From Gnetum montanum (taxonomy: Eukaryota; Streptophyta; Gnetopsida; Gnetales; Gnetaceae), in contig MNCI01004872.1 in the NCBI GenBank assembly GCA_015680685.1, forward strand, positions 1,149,070 through 1,213,069: DNA of 64,000 nucleotides, given 5' to 3'. How positions within the stretch are numbered: the stretch's first letter is position 1; the number at the start of each line of letters is the position of its first letter. Below the pieces are notes generated by a model. That model saw nothing but the letters and a program-made list of their open reading frames with translations. It was not told the origin of the DNA and searched no databases. The position numbers were made by a program, and so were the translations under genes. Shown in pieces: positions 1 to 10,430 of the stretch.

Positions 1-1179
1 TAGCAAACCATCATTTCTCCCCCCATTGGCATAAGCAACACAAATAATTCATCATTCATTATAGTGAAGAGAGAAATTTTAGTGTCTGCCACATTCTATG
101 TTGGGTGTACCTTATTCGCTTAAAAGTGACTATGGGTCATGTGCTTTGTAAAATTTGTATTCAACATGTTGGAGGCTGGATGTTATTGAGCTAGCGAAGA
201 AGTGGAGGAATCTATAGTGATGTAGGCATTGTTGATGTAGAAGGTGTGCCAGATGGAATGATTTGTGAGGGTGATACTTTAGAGGTTTGTTTTTGAAGAG
301 GGAATGAAATCTGATGATTCTGTTGCATAACATTGGCCTTTGAAACACTCTGATTTTTATCCAAATGTGGAGTAGCATTGATAATAGATGTCTCATTGGA
401 ATGATTTGTCTCAAAACTTGGATGTTGTTGGAGAGTGGAAAAATATCATGGAAATAAGGATGGAGTGCTAAAATTTTGTGGCAACATATATGTATTGGAG
501 TATTGAAAAGTTGTAGGTAACTAGAAAATATGATTGGTAGTGGAAAAAATGGATGTATGATTATCATCATACCAATATGGAAGATCGCTAGAAAATTTGT
601 GATAGTGGTATTATTGGTGCTAGAAAGCATTAGATTGTAGGCAAAAATAGTGTTTACCAAAAAACATTGAGTGCCCACATGGGAATGGCTATGGCTATAA
701 GAGGGTAGTGCCATGTGGAAAAACTATATAGTATTTGGCCAATTGAAAACTACCATCATGGTGTCTCATATTAGTGTCGAATGGATTATATGTAGGATGA
801 ACAGTGGAGAATGGTTGGTTGGTTATTTTTGCCTATAAAAAATGAGAATTTTCAACCCTATAGACTGACATGTTTGGGTTGGCACCAACAGGCACATCTC
901 CTCCTCCACAATTGTAGTTATTCCTGCAAGCAAAACAGTCCAATGGAGGCATGCAACAAAGCAAATTAGTGGATTGGTGATGGAGTGCTAAATGTGGGTT
1001 TGATTTTGACTACATTAGTTGACCCAACACATTGGTATGGCTATTATTTTTTATTCAACATGTGGATGTCTTGACGGTAGCTTCCTACAAAGAAACTAAC
1101 CCATCACTTACACCATTGCTAGAAGAATGAGAAGAATGCAACTTAATTTTGATGCTTGTGTGTTTCTTGAATAGGAAAT
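1..1179. other. Unassigned DNA with a minus-strand open frame at 130-714
   Basis: The longest open frame of the window (194 codons, minus strand, 130-714) lies here, but its translation is a His/Leu/Ile/Phe-rich stretch without recognisable domains. A neighbouring minus-strand frame over the same bases reads Ser/Thr/Gln/Pro/Asn-rich with only a few stops, typical of a disordered gag-like or regulatory segment, so the long open frame may be a shadow of a decayed one. No LTR, splice site or known domain was seen. From 715 to 1179 I see nothing assignable. Origin could be retrotransposon or host; I cannot choose. Confidence 0.2.
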
Positions 1180-2640
1180 TGTTGGCGACCGTTTGGGATG
1201 CGACCGCCAACGAGTATCCTCAAATAGGATTTAGGTGCTTGCTAATCTCTGGCAACACCAAGGCCCAGATACCTCCAAATAGACTCAGTAGTTAATGTGA
1301 GTATGTGTGTGTGTTGTTGCGGCATGCGGTTGTGTAAAATGAAACGATTACGTTGTGTGTAATCTACAAATGACTTATCTTAAAGAGATTCTGCCAACTT
1401 TGCCAAGTACTGTGAGTTGTTGAGAGTTCCTATTTTTTTCAATTGCCTAGTCTATGTGGTTCTTATAATACATACTTCTAAAAAATAAAATTTTATAAAA
1501 AAATTTGAGCACAACTCTACGAATCTACTTCTCATTTTCCTTAGAGAAAGAGATAGTTCTACAAGAAAACTAGAAATAGAGCAAGATTCGATGGAAATAG
1601 ATAGAAAAGAAAGTAGATTTGTGTAGGCCTCAAATATTTCAAGGTAAAATGACACGAGTAAACACTTCGCAATAAAGCTATCCCCAAATTCAATGACTAT
1701 GAATTGTTCAAACTTCTAAGGCCCAAATAAGCAATTTCTTCAAGACAATCCAACTATGCTACCAAAAATTGCTGCGTAAACTATCACGTACGAGACTCCA
1801 TTTTGGCTAGATAATGGATGTCAACAATTGCATTCAATAGAACCTTCAAAAGACTTGACAATTTCTGATTGAAATACCACGGAGATTCACTTTAAAGATA
1901 AAAAGAAGCTATCCTGGTCCCATAAAAATACCAAAGATTTTCTGAACCCTCTTGACTATTGAATCGTTCAACGACATGACTACAAGCAGAGGCTCTCTTA
2001 CAAAAATCCCAATAGCAGTTCTTATACATTGCACAATAATAAAATTTACTACTAAAATGCTCTTAAGGCTTTTAAGAACAAGCGCTTTGATGACAAATTT
2101 TTAACAAAAATTTTCTATTGGGCAACAAGAACAATAAGAGCAATCTAAAAATCCCAAAATTACTTGCCAAGGATGATGCTATCTAAACCACTAGCTAGAC
2201 AATTTTAAAAAAATAAAAATAAAACATAACTCATAGGACTATGACAAAGAAGCTGAAATATTTTCTTTAGCCAGTCATCTTACAAGCAATCTTTCACAAT
2301 TTCTTCTTTACAATGCTCTTCTCCCAAGACTCAAAGTGTGTCTCCAAGTGAGAGCCCAAGTGTATCCCAAGTCTTCCAAAGTGTGTTTTCTTCCCCTTGT
2401 GATGATATTTCTTCTTACCCTTGAAGCCTTTTTATAGGGTTCAAAAGGTAGTTACATTCAAAATATCTTTTCTAACTTCTCTCCCAAGTAACTTGTGCAA
2501 CAAGTTAGGAGATTACTTGTCCAACAAGCTAGGAGATTACTTGCCCAACAAGTTAGGTAAGTTAAGAAAATTTTGGGTGGTTGTAACCACCGATAAGCTA
2601 CAATTGACAAGTGTAGGAGATTAGACAAATATTCAACAAG
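1180..2640. repeat. LTR-E copy 1: LTR-like repeat, orientation unsettled
   Basis: This segment aligns by eye with 15420-16330. Both start TGTTGG followed by a short GC-rich inverted motif, then share a stretch around 1226-1290 (matching 15521-15580) and A/T-rich parts near 1500-1600 and 2160-2270. The TGTTGG start suggests an LTR end. Read on the minus strand there is a good TATA box (CTATAAAAAGG, near 2430-2440); read on the plus strand, the second copy has CTATAAATAGAGC where this copy has CTAGAAATAGAGC. Orientation is therefore open. The right boundary is approximate. No primer-binding site is visible on either side, so it may be a solo LTR or a fragment. Confidence 0.45.
2491..2557. repeat. 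Three 24-bp tandem repeats in LTR-E copy 1
   Basis: Units at 2491-2514, 2515-2538 and 2539-2557 (partial) share ACTTGNNCAACAAG followed by TTAGGAGATT. Each contains a CTTG...CAAG dyad. They lie just upstream of the minus-strand TATA box, where LTR enhancer repeats usually sit. They were not found in the second LTR-E copy. Confidence 0.7.
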
Positions 2641-2649
2641 TTCTTCTTT

Positions 2650-3560
2650 TTTCTTTTTTCTTATAATAATTTTTCCTTAAGAATTCATAGGGGTATACAA
2701 TATTTGCATCCAATGTTTACCTCTAGTTAAGTCACAAAGCCGTAGAAATGTTTCATTTTCACAAGAAGAGACCTCCATGTTAAAATGGATTGGGGGAACA
2801 AACGATAAGTTTATTTTTTCAAAACATAAAAATATGTCATATCAAAAGTGAGAACCTTAAAAATATTTGTGGAGGAGTTGCTTTGTTGTTTGGCCAGCTG
2901 TCGATTTTGCCCAACAAGCTTCTGCAATGCACAACCATGTCTCCGCTGAACTTGTCATGCAAGTTGCACCTCCCAAAAATACCGCAGCAGTTGAAACTAC
3001 TTCTGCACACGGTTCGCTGGTAGCTACCAAATATTCCTGTAAATCCTTAGTGATGGTTCGCAGTTAAGTTCTTTCAGATTCATCGGTAATGGTGGTATCG
3101 CTCGGGCTTGATGCAGGCCATGAATTTTTGCTAATTTCTGGGTTGACGTTGCTATTGAGCACATTGCCGAGCTGCAGCAAAGTGGTAGGACTTGTGTTGG
3201 CCATATGTAACAGCTTCTTGAATATCTAGGGAACCTTTAGCAACTAGGATACCTGCTTATATGCGGTTGCTGGAATTTACAGCAACTGCCTTCAACTATC
3301 GTGAATACATGTACGATGATTGAATCTATCCACACGTAGTTAGTCTTCAAACTTTCAGAGCTTAGTGTAGTTGGTTTTGACCACCTCAAAACCATTTCTG
3401 GGATTGAAGGGTGTCTCAAGTCTTTGGAAATAGTGATGATCCAAGGCTACGACCAACTTATGTTTCCAGATAGCATTGTGGCTGTTCAGCCGCTTAGGCT
3501 TAATGGAATATGTTTGTCTCTCAACCAAGAATTTCTTAGAAGATATAACTACGATGATTT
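2650..3560 (+). other. GC-richer relic, possibly host-derived, with short open frames
   Basis: From about 2860 to 3540 the sequence is visibly richer in G+C and CpG than its neighbours, which suggests unmethylated host DNA or a later arrival. A plus-strand open frame at 2867-3067 (66 codons) gives an Ala/Ser/Val-rich peptide. After frame changes, another plus-strand stretch near 3340-3585 is open for about 80 codons and contains a GCLKSLEIVMIQGYDQL-like segment, loosely reminiscent of leucine-rich repeats of plant resistance genes. That resemblance is weak and no start or splice sites were established. It may be a degraded exon set or a repeat of unusual composition. Confidence 0.25.
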
Positions 3561-3699
3561 TGTGGTAACTCTATTTTAGATTAGTTTGTATTCTTTTACA
3601 TAATATGGTTTCCTATGGATGATTTGTTCTCTCATCTTATCCCTCATGTTATCTTTGAATGTGGAAATTAACACGTTTGATGGAAAAGCTCCCATCCCA

Positions 3700-3908
3700 A
3701 ATTAATTTAAATACAAAGTGAGCCCCTATTTTCTGCCAAAGAATTACCACTAACATTAAGGTACATTCATTATGCAAGGAATTGGGAGATGTGTAGGAAT
3801 GTTTCCAGTAAGCTCATTTGAACTCAAATCAAGAAACACCATACTCTTACACTTGCTCAACTCCTCAGTAATTGAACTAGAAATGAAGCTTTGCATAAAA
3901 CTGACCAT
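3700..3908 (-). pseudogene. Leucine-rich-repeat receptor-like gene fragment
   Basis: Read on the minus strand from 3908, about 50 codons are open and contain the plant LRR signature VFLDLSSNELTGNIP (LxxLxLSxNxLTGxIP), followed by LPIPCIM. A one-base shift then continues as LNVSGNSLAENRG, matching the next repeat pattern (xNVSGNxL). This is the extracellular LRR format of plant receptor-like kinases and receptor-like proteins, normally many repeats before a membrane segment. Only one and a half to two repeats remain; no signal peptide, membrane helix or kinase domain is present nearby. The fragment abuts the truncated end of COP-1 and is the only convincing host-gene-like coding trace in the window. 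It is a frameshifted fragment, not a functional gene. Confidence 0.55.
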
Positions 3909-4049
3909 TTGAAGAATTAATATTAGGGAGAATAGATGCAGCCCGTCTCATCCAATCTTTCTTAGCGAGTGATAGGAATCAATACCTTTTCAACCTACAT
4001 CTTTCCATTTCAATAGTTCTATTAAAATATTTTGAAGGTTTCAATCATC

Positions 4050-5010
4050 TCATATCTTTGTTCCATGGAATGGCCAAAATGTGCCAATAGAAATATGATT
4101 TTGTTGTGGTTGATTTTGATTGGTTGTCAATTTTCTGGTATGTTGGCCCAATTTATGTGCAAATAGCTTGTCTTTTTGTATTATGGGCATATTTCCATAA
4201 TGTTGTAATGTTTTGTCCATGAAATTCATGTCACATGAATCAACCACCCTTTTATTTTCAACATCATAGCACTTGTATGCTTTGGAGTTTAAATCATATC
4301 CAAGAAAAATACACAGTGTATATATTTCATATCTAATTTATGTCGATTTTATGTAGGGATTTGAACATAGCAAGGTGAACCAAAAATTTTCAAATGAGAG
4401 ATATTGGGTGGATAACCAGTCCATAATTCATATGATGTTTTGTCTATAATTGACCTTTATGGCATCCTATTTAAAAGATAAATTGATGTTGCACAAGCTT
4501 CTACCCAAAACTTATTCTCTCAACTTGATATTTGGATAGACATCTTGCCATTTCAACCACTGTTCTATTTTTTCTCTCAGCAATGCCATTTTTTGAGGTG
4601 TGAATGATGTGGTAGTTTGATGAATTATCCCAATTTTCTTGCAAAATTCATCAAATTCATTTGATAAAAATTCACCACCATGATCTGTTCAAATTTTCTT
4701 AATTGTATTGCCACTTTGATTTTCTATTTCCACCTTGAATTCTTTAAAAAATCCCAATGTTTGATCTTTTAATTTCATAAAATACCCCCTAGAAAATCTT
4801 GAAAAATCATCTTCTATGATTAACATATATCGATTTTTACCTAAGCTCAATGTTTTTATGGGATAGCATAAATCCATATGAACTAGATCTAATTTTGCTT
4901 GAGATCTATATTCTTTTTTAGGAAATTGCAACCTTGTAATTTTTCCTAGTTGACATATGTCCTAATCTTGATTATCTAACAAAGAAAAATTTGTCATGCC
5001 TCTTACAATT
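4050..5010 (-). pseudogene. COP-1 integrase region (truncated pol)
   Basis: On the minus strand the frame shows the GAG-pre-integrase motif (LWHG then LGHINF), then LDLVHMDLCYPI with the first catalytic Asp, and YMLIIEDDFSRFSR typical of the copia integrase core (4689-4931). It continues through a DHGGEFLSNEFDEFCKK segment with the second acidic position and the GGEF context. The linker ends in CIFLGYDLNSKAYKCYD and VVDSCDMNFMD, the conserved stretch between integrase and reverse transcriptase. Stops interrupt the frame (for example before DHGGEF). Integrase would insert the cDNA into nuclear DNA. The reverse transcriptase that should follow is absent. Confidence 0.85.
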
Positions 5011-5560
5011 CCTCCTTTTTTCATGTAGTCCATTGAGTCAAAGTTGATGTGTCCTAGCTAACCATGCCATAACCATGCCATGTCTTCAATGACAGTGAGA
5101 TAATGAACATCCTTTTACATCTATAACTTGTACATCTGATTCTTACTTATAGCGATAATAGCAATACCTTTATCATCATTAACCTTAGAAATTTTAAAAT
5201 CATCTTTTGCAAATTCAACCCGATACCCATTGTGACATAATTTCCCCACACTTAATAAATTCTTTGAAAGATCTAGTATAAAATAGATCTAGGAAATAAC
5301 ATATTTGTTACTTTGAGTTTTTGTGAAAGAAAGTGATCCAATCCTATAAATGGTTAACTTCTTCCCATTACCTATAGTTACCTTTCCATCATATTTTTCC
5401 AAACTTGAGAATAGTTTTTTATTCCCTATTATGTGATTGCTACATCCACTATTAACATACCAAATAATATTGTTATTGCTAGCATTTGGTACCTTTGTAG
5501 AAATTAAGAGTTGATCTTCCTCCTTTTTAGTGTAAAATAATTTCTCACCTTTTTGTTGAT
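5010..5560 (-). pseudogene. COP-1 protease and GAG-pre-integrase region
   Basis: The minus-strand frame contains WYVNSGCSNHIIGNKKLF, which is the copia protease active site (WxLDSGCSNHMTG) with the catalytic Asp replaced by Asn through one base change. It is followed by GKVTIGNGKKLTIYRIG, the usual flap region, and then ILDLSKNLLSVGKL and YRVEF, the run-up to the GAG-pre-integrase domain. The enzyme would have cleaved the Gag-Pol polyprotein. The Asn replacement and stops make it dead. Confidence 0.8.
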
Positions 5561-6405
5561 CTTCATGTTCTACAATTTTTGCTTTGCCCTTCTATTCATA
5601 CTTCTTCCTTGACCAACATTCAAGAGTATTGTGGGTGTTGGTACAATAGAAATCACAATGCTTACCTTCCTTTTATTGATTTGATATTCCATGACAATGA
5701 CCTCTGGGTCTACCACAATTGCATCCACATCCTCTAAATGAGGATCCACTTTAGGATCTTTGATGTTGATTTTGATTTTGATTGGATGTCCTTTCAAATT
5801 ATGCTTGAAATTCATTTGCTCTTGAATCCTCACAATTAGAAATTCATTACTCATATGTCCTTAAGCTTCGTATGAGCTCAACCATGGTCATTTTATCGAG
5901 ATCTCTTGCTTCTTCAATAGCCACAATGATAGGATCATATTGTCAGGTTACACTTCAAAGGATCTTTTCAACAACATGCCTTTCCTCAAGCATTTTTCTA
6001 CAAGATTCAAGTCCATTTCGAACTTGTTAAAATAGATTGATGTATTGATCAATATTCTCTAAATCTAGCATGCACAAAGATTCAAAATATTTTCTTAATA
6101 CTTGCATTCCATGTAGCTTTGCTAGTTTGATGCATGAAAATTTTGGGAAAGATTGTTAGATCTAACCTAGATTGAATCATGAATAATGCTTTCACATATT
6201 TCTTATGGAGCTCCTTAAATTCATTCTTTTCATCTTCCTTGAAGTCTTAAAATGTTACTTGATCAACATCTTGGAATCCATTTTCAACAAGATCCCATAG
6301 ATCTTGTGAGATCAAAAATGTCTACATATTGATTGTCCGATATTCATAATTCTCTCCATTAAATATAGGAACTTGAAGAGACACAGATCTATGATTTTGG
6401 GCCAT
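5560..6405 (-). pseudogene. COP-1 gag (nucleocapsid/capsid) region
   Basis: The start codon at 6405 opens MAQNHRSVSLQVPIFNGENY, the standard beginning of plant copia Gag. It is followed by a UBN2-type region with WDLVENGF, LAKLHGMQVLRKYFESL, VVEKIL and VAIEEARDLDKMTMVEL, then a Gly/Cys/Arg-rich stretch and a zinc-knuckle-like HCDFYCTNTHNTLECW (spacing CX3CX3HX4C, slightly off the usual CX2CX4HX4C). Gag packages the element RNA into virus-like particles in the cytoplasm. Several stops and at least one frame change are present. A separate open minus-strand frame at 5570-5854 is out of register with the zinc-knuckle frame and is a shadow. Confidence 0.8.
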
Positions 6406-6442
6406 TTTAGAGAGATCTATTGTCAAGAATCTAAGCTAACCT

Positions 6443-6454
6443 GCTCCAATACCA
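6443..6454 (-). other. COP-1 primer-binding site (tRNA-iMet type)
   Basis: Read on the minus strand, TGGTATTGGAGC follows the LTR end by two bases. The plant consensus complementary to initiator methionine tRNA is TGGTATCAGAGC; two positions differ. Confidence 0.8.
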
Positions 6455-6456
6455 AA

Positions 6457-6926
6457 TGAAGAGTCTAAAGGACCCTGGATCTACAATCTAAGCTTAAAGG
6501 AAATAAAGAACTTTATTAAAACAAGCACACTCTTGTTAAAATTTCTTAAATTCTGTTATGTCTTACCTTCTATTATGAATGAATATGTGTTGTTACAATT
6601 ATATAGGTCTTGATCTCCCAAGAATAGATTTTGAGAGATAAGCATGAATCTCGAAAATCATGGGGATGATCCTTATCATCTTATTTAAGGATCTTCTTAA
6701 TATGGGATGACATAACCATGGGATTGGATAAGAATTACATGACTAGGATCTCATCTTAATTAAAATAGATTAATGAATGAGATTTATCTAATTCTATTAT
6801 GGAACATCTAGTCATCATATTCCACAAAGGAGACTATCAAATAGTGTAATCTAGGCCCTACATGCCTCCTAACCCACACCAAGTTAGGAAGAAACTATGT
6901 GACTAAGGAAGCCCCTTAGTCCAACA
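6457..6926 (-). repeat. COP-1 5' LTR (470 bp)
   Basis: On the minus strand it starts TGTTGGACTAAGG and ends GACTCTTCA, giving TG...CA ends. It sits immediately upstream of the primer-binding site. A partner 3' LTR was not found in the window. Confidence 0.8.
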
Positions 6927-7149
6927 TGCACTAGGTGTTTGTTCATCATTCACCTCTATGCATCTTGCATTTTACTTCCCACTTATGTTGCATTAGCACT
7001 ATAGCATATTGCCTGCATTTGGCTTGATTGCTTAGTTTACACATGTACCTTACCCATGCATTTGCTAGCTTTACATTTCTGTAGTTATCACTTTATCACA
7101 TGTAAAACATCAAAACACATAAAAATCATAAAAACTAAAATTACAAAAA

Positions 7150-7690
7150 TAAGAGGTAGCAATAGACAACCTACCAAGACCTTAAACTAGCAATACCTAG
7201 CTTGCTAATGCCTTAAACAAGAAATACCCAGCCCCCCATGGCCTTAAACTAGCAACATGTGACCTGGAATCACCTTAAACTACTGCTCCCCTTAATCCTA
7301 CAGATAAGGCTCGAAATGGCCTTAAACTACCACTACGGCCTAGAACGACCTAAAACTATCGCTTTTAAATCAATAACATACATGGCCTGAAATGGGCTAA
7401 AACTATCACTGTGGCCTGAAATGGTCTTAAACTAGCATAACACGTCCACCATGATACTAAAACTGGCACAACAATCTAGTATGACTATAAACTAGCATAA
7501 CATTCATCTATTATGAAATTAAACTAGCATAATATTTGTACGCTATGATGTTAAAATAGTATAGCCCATTTTCTGTGATGCTAAACCTACATACAATAGT
7601 CCACTATGACTATAAACTAGCACATCATGGTCTACTAGGACCTTAAACTAGTAAAGCTATGATCTGCCAATACCTTAAACTAGGTTCGTT
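7150..7690 (+). repeat. Imperfect tandem array built on CCTTAAACTAGCA
   Basis: More than a dozen degenerate units, each ending in a form of CTTAAACTAGCA, recur roughly every 30-45 bp. Single units also stand at 62270-62300 in TAT-Z. Array expansion in the 3' untranslated region is well known in Tat/Ogre-type elements. Confidence 0.65.
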
Positions 7691-7809
7691 GTTAGCCACA
7701 CATAATTCTGCAAGCAATTGAGCAAGTATAACTCTAACTCTTATCCCCTCCCCTCACCTCTACTAATTTCTACACCACATAGGTAGGGATACTATAGTCC
7801 TAGAATGGA

Positions 7810-8030
7810 GTACTTACAACTGGTGTGGCCTTTGAAGCACTTACAACATCATGGCCCCCTACCATTTTGCTGATCTTTTTTTGAGCACTTGCCATCAGTG
7901 CAACCTTTGGAGCATTTGTAGCATCATGTCCCCCCACCATTTTGCTATTCTTTTGAGAACTTGTAATAGGTGTAGCCTTTGGAGAATTTGTAGCATCATC
8001 ACCCCCCTACAATTTATTGTTGTTTCTTTC
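7810..8030 (-). repeat. Three ~72-75-bp tandem units, open on the minus strand
   Basis: Units share CATTTTGC, a run of C's after ATCATG, and TTTGGAG-ATTTGTAGCATCAT. Because the unit is close to a multiple of three, several frames stay open. The most protein-like is on the minus strand and repeats HDATNAPKVALMASAQKK and a KMVGGHD linker about every 25 residues. Antisense or extra frames between pol and 3' LTR are known in some Tat-lineage elements (for example Grande), so this may be a relic of one; it could also be a plain minisatellite. Confidence 0.5.
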
Positions 8031-8827
8031 ATCTTGTGTGGTTTTCTTATCTTCTTTGAGTTGTGTTTGGAGGATGAACCCCTAGGGTTGTCATGCAAAG
8101 ATGCATCTCATCATAGCAGCAAGTCACCACATTGCTATGACATGCATGATTAGACTAGCTAAGCCTCTCAAGAGTGCACATCCCCCTAATCCTATTATAG
8201 CCTACACACATCCACTTCTATATCTCGATACCCTCTCACTCATTCATAGTCAAGATCGCAAACCTCTCTATGCATATTGCATCACAAACTATAGAACCCA
8301 AGCTGGATGTAACATAAGTCATCCCGTGGGCAGCCTGTGTTAGCTAGTCAAAGCCCAAGTAGATGTAACACAAGTCATCCTATGGAGGAAACACCTATCT
8401 AATAGATGTGACATAATTTTTTAAGCATTAAAGCAAAGATGATCTTATGACATGCAATCCACTTGATGAAAAGCATCCTTGCAGTTACATTTAATAATGT
8501 GTAGAATCCAAATCAAGTTCACCTTGTAGCAAAAAAAAAAAGGAAAAGGAAGAAAAGCATGTCCCCTAGCAAATTAGTAGTGTTGCAATTTCTTGGTACC
8601 ATGGTCACCATTAACCATGCTCATTTTGCATCCTACTTCATGACACTCTATTTACACCTCATCTCCCCTCTTATCCCCAACATATTACCTATACTTGTAA
8701 CTCCCAACATACCACTATCCACAACACTCTTGAGCATAGTGTAATGATATTCAATTAAGTACTGAAGAATGATGTTGGTGCTAGGCTTGTTGTTAATGTC
8801 TCTTGGGCCATTCCTCCAAACATCAAT

Positions 8828-8835
8828 AAAGAGGA
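8828..8835 (+). other. TAT-D polypurine tract
   Basis: AAAGAGGA directly precedes the LTR-D start. The same tract and upstream CCTCCAAACAT context are found before the 3' LTR of TAT-X at 35737-35744. It primes plus-strand cDNA synthesis. Confidence 0.65.
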
Positions 8836-8935
8836 ATCAATGAAACACCACAAAATTTGGACTATAGTGTCTTAATTACAAATTGGTCTAAGTGTCAAAA
8901 CAAGACCACTTTCTACAAATTTTTCTAAGTGTTGG

Positions 8936-9348
8936 AACTATGCGCTCAACCACCATAGAGTGTAGTCAGCCCAATAGAGAGTGTAGTTAGCTCAAAACCC
9001 AATTTCCATAGAGTGGAGAGTGTTGAGACTACACTCTCCACTACCCTAGAGCATAGTCAAGTGTAGTCAGCATGAAGATAATTTTTGTATATTTTTCCTA
9101 AATATTAGGGCTATACTCTCCACTACCATAGAGCATAGTCAACCTCATGTAGAGCATAGTTAACACCAAAGGCTAGTTTTGAAAAATTTTCTAAGTGTCA
9201 AGCTAGCCACTACAAAATTTTCTAAGTGCTAAGACTTTGCTCTCCATAGCCATAGAGTGTAGTCAAGCATATTTAGCATGAGAACTTCATTTTTACAGAT
9301 TTTTCTAAGAGTTGTGACTATGCTCTCCTCTAGTCCAGAGCATAGTCA
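8936..9348 (+). repeat. Array of five 32-nt hairpins in LTR-D U3
   Basis: Units at 8936-8967, 9027-9058, 9109-9140, 9233-9264 and 9317-9348 follow the pattern GACTATGCTCT, 10-nt spacer, AGAGCATAGTC. The last unit has a perfect 11-bp stem; others carry one to several mismatches. Spacing is 78 to 124 bp and partly tandem (TTTTTCTAAGTGTT precedes several). Confidence 0.75.
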
Positions 9349-9596
9349 AGTGTAGTCTTCTAGAATAGCCTCTAGAGGGCTTCACAATGCAACACTAATA
9401 TTCATATTAGTTCCAACTCATCCCTAGTGAGTGTAGTCAGTGAAATCTTTCTCTCTCTTGCATCCCCTCTTGCCAAAAATTGTAACTATGCTTGATCTTA
9501 TTAGCCTCAATGGAGAGCATAGTTGGATGAGAGTGTAGTCCCAACCATCCCACTACCATGTAGTGACCATGCCACACTTCACACTAACCCTAATCC

Positions 9597-9605
9597 TATA
9601 AATAC
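9597..9605 (+). promoter_or_regulatory. TATA box of LTR-D
   Basis: CCTATAAATACCCC is a strong plant TATA context and stands right after the hairpin-rich U3, as expected for an LTR promoter. Confidence 0.6.
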
Positions 9606-10236
9606 CCCAACCCTCTATGTTTTCAAGGTTGGAAAAAGTTTAGGTTGGCATTTTTGAAGATTAACATTTTGGCAACTCATAGGGTTGGAAAATTTGATGA
9701 AGTTGTATATGACTATAGCTCCACCACAATCCACTATAGCCCAGTAAAACATTGTAGCTCATAGTACATTATGATGGCCAATCCAATAGATGCAAATACC
9801 TCGAAAAATGTTAGTCTTCATAGCTAGACACCTCCAAGACTGTCACTATGCTCTCCACTACACCTATTGTACCCCATGTACCTTCTAACCCCTTTTGGTG
9901 TTAACTATGCTCAACCTTAGTTGGGGTAGTGTTTCATTTCTCTCTCTTGCATTTTTTGCATTTTCTTTACTTCTTTGTTATTTTAAGCATGTAGTCACAT
10001 TACAACTATGCTTGAGTGCCAGTCTCCACACGTTGGCATCCTAATTTTCACAAAAATCCTTAACTACACTCACCGCCTTCAAGCACCCATGACTACACTT
10101 GACATTTTTTACATTGTCAACACCACTGACATCATCAACACCACCAACACCACAAACACCACTTACACACTTAGCACCATTTTGCATTAGCATTGCAAGT
10201 TGCCATGCTGCATCCTGGTTCCATCCAATAAAGTGC

Positions 10237-10285
10237 CTATTCAGTCAACAAGATCATTCGTGTCTATTCAGTCAACAAGATCATT
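10237..10285 (+). repeat. 27-bp tandem duplication
   Basis: CTATTCAGTCAACAAGATCATT occurs at 10237-10258 and again at 10264-10285. It lies in the transcribed part of LTR-D. Confidence 0.85.
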
Positions 10286-10430
10286 TAGGGCACCTTATCT
10301 CCACCTCCAATAAGCCCTCATGTAGATTTGGGATTAGGTTATGCACCTATGAACTCCTCAGTGTTCTAGCCATCAACATTTTTGATTGTTACATTATGGT
10401 CTTGTAAGATCAAAATTCCACACACACATT

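Larger units (their letters stand above)
4050..6926 (-). mobile_element. COP-1: truncated Ty1/copia retrotransposon (minus strand)
   Basis: Reading from high to low coordinate: a 470-bp 5' LTR (6457-6926), a tRNA-iMet-type primer-binding site, gag with a UBN2-type domain and zinc knuckle, protease, GAG-pre-integrase and integrase, ending in the post-integrase linker near 4050. The order protease-integrase is diagnostic of Ty1/copia. Reverse transcriptase, RNase H and the 3' LTR are missing; the break falls next to the LRR fragment. Many in-frame stops make it inactive. The 5' LTR abuts the 3' region of a Tat-like element, its presumed insertion target; no target duplication can be tested because the other end is lost. 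Confidence 0.85.
6927..8835 (+). mobile_element. TAT-D 3' untranslated region (Tat-like gypsy element)
   Basis: This stretch ends in the same polypurine-tract context as TAT-X (CCTCCAAACATYAAYAAAGAGGA followed by an ATGAAACACC LTR start). Its first part resembles 62150-62330 downstream of the TAT-Z protease (A-rich CACAAAACATCATAAAAA-like stretch, then repeated CCTAAAACTAG units). I read it as the long region between integrase and 3' LTR of a plus-strand Tat-lineage element whose coding part was lost to the left of COP-1. It contains two repeat arrays (listed separately). From 8100 to 8800 no domain is recognisable. Confidence 0.5.
8836..10430 (+). repeat. LTR-D: 3' LTR of TAT-D (right end approximate)
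   Basis: It starts after the polypurine tract with ATCAATGAAACACC, close to the TAT-X LTR start TGTAATGAAACACC. The U3 part (8836-9590) is full of short inverted repeats, followed by a TATA box at 9597 and a transcribed part containing a short ACC-rich microsatellite (10125-10180) and a 27-bp duplication. The end is not defined because no primer site or flank could be recognised. It is related to, but clearly different from, the LTRs of TAT-X, Y and Z. Confidence 0.5.

Noticed and set aside
130-714. Longest open frame of the window (194 codons, minus strand) as a real gene
   Set aside because: Composition is His/Ile/Leu/Phe-rich with no domain, and an overlapping frame looks more protein-like; kept only as an unassigned note.
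7895-8098. Minus-strand 67-codon frame as a gene
   Set aside because: It crosses the tandem repeat in a less protein-like register; openness follows from the repeat length.
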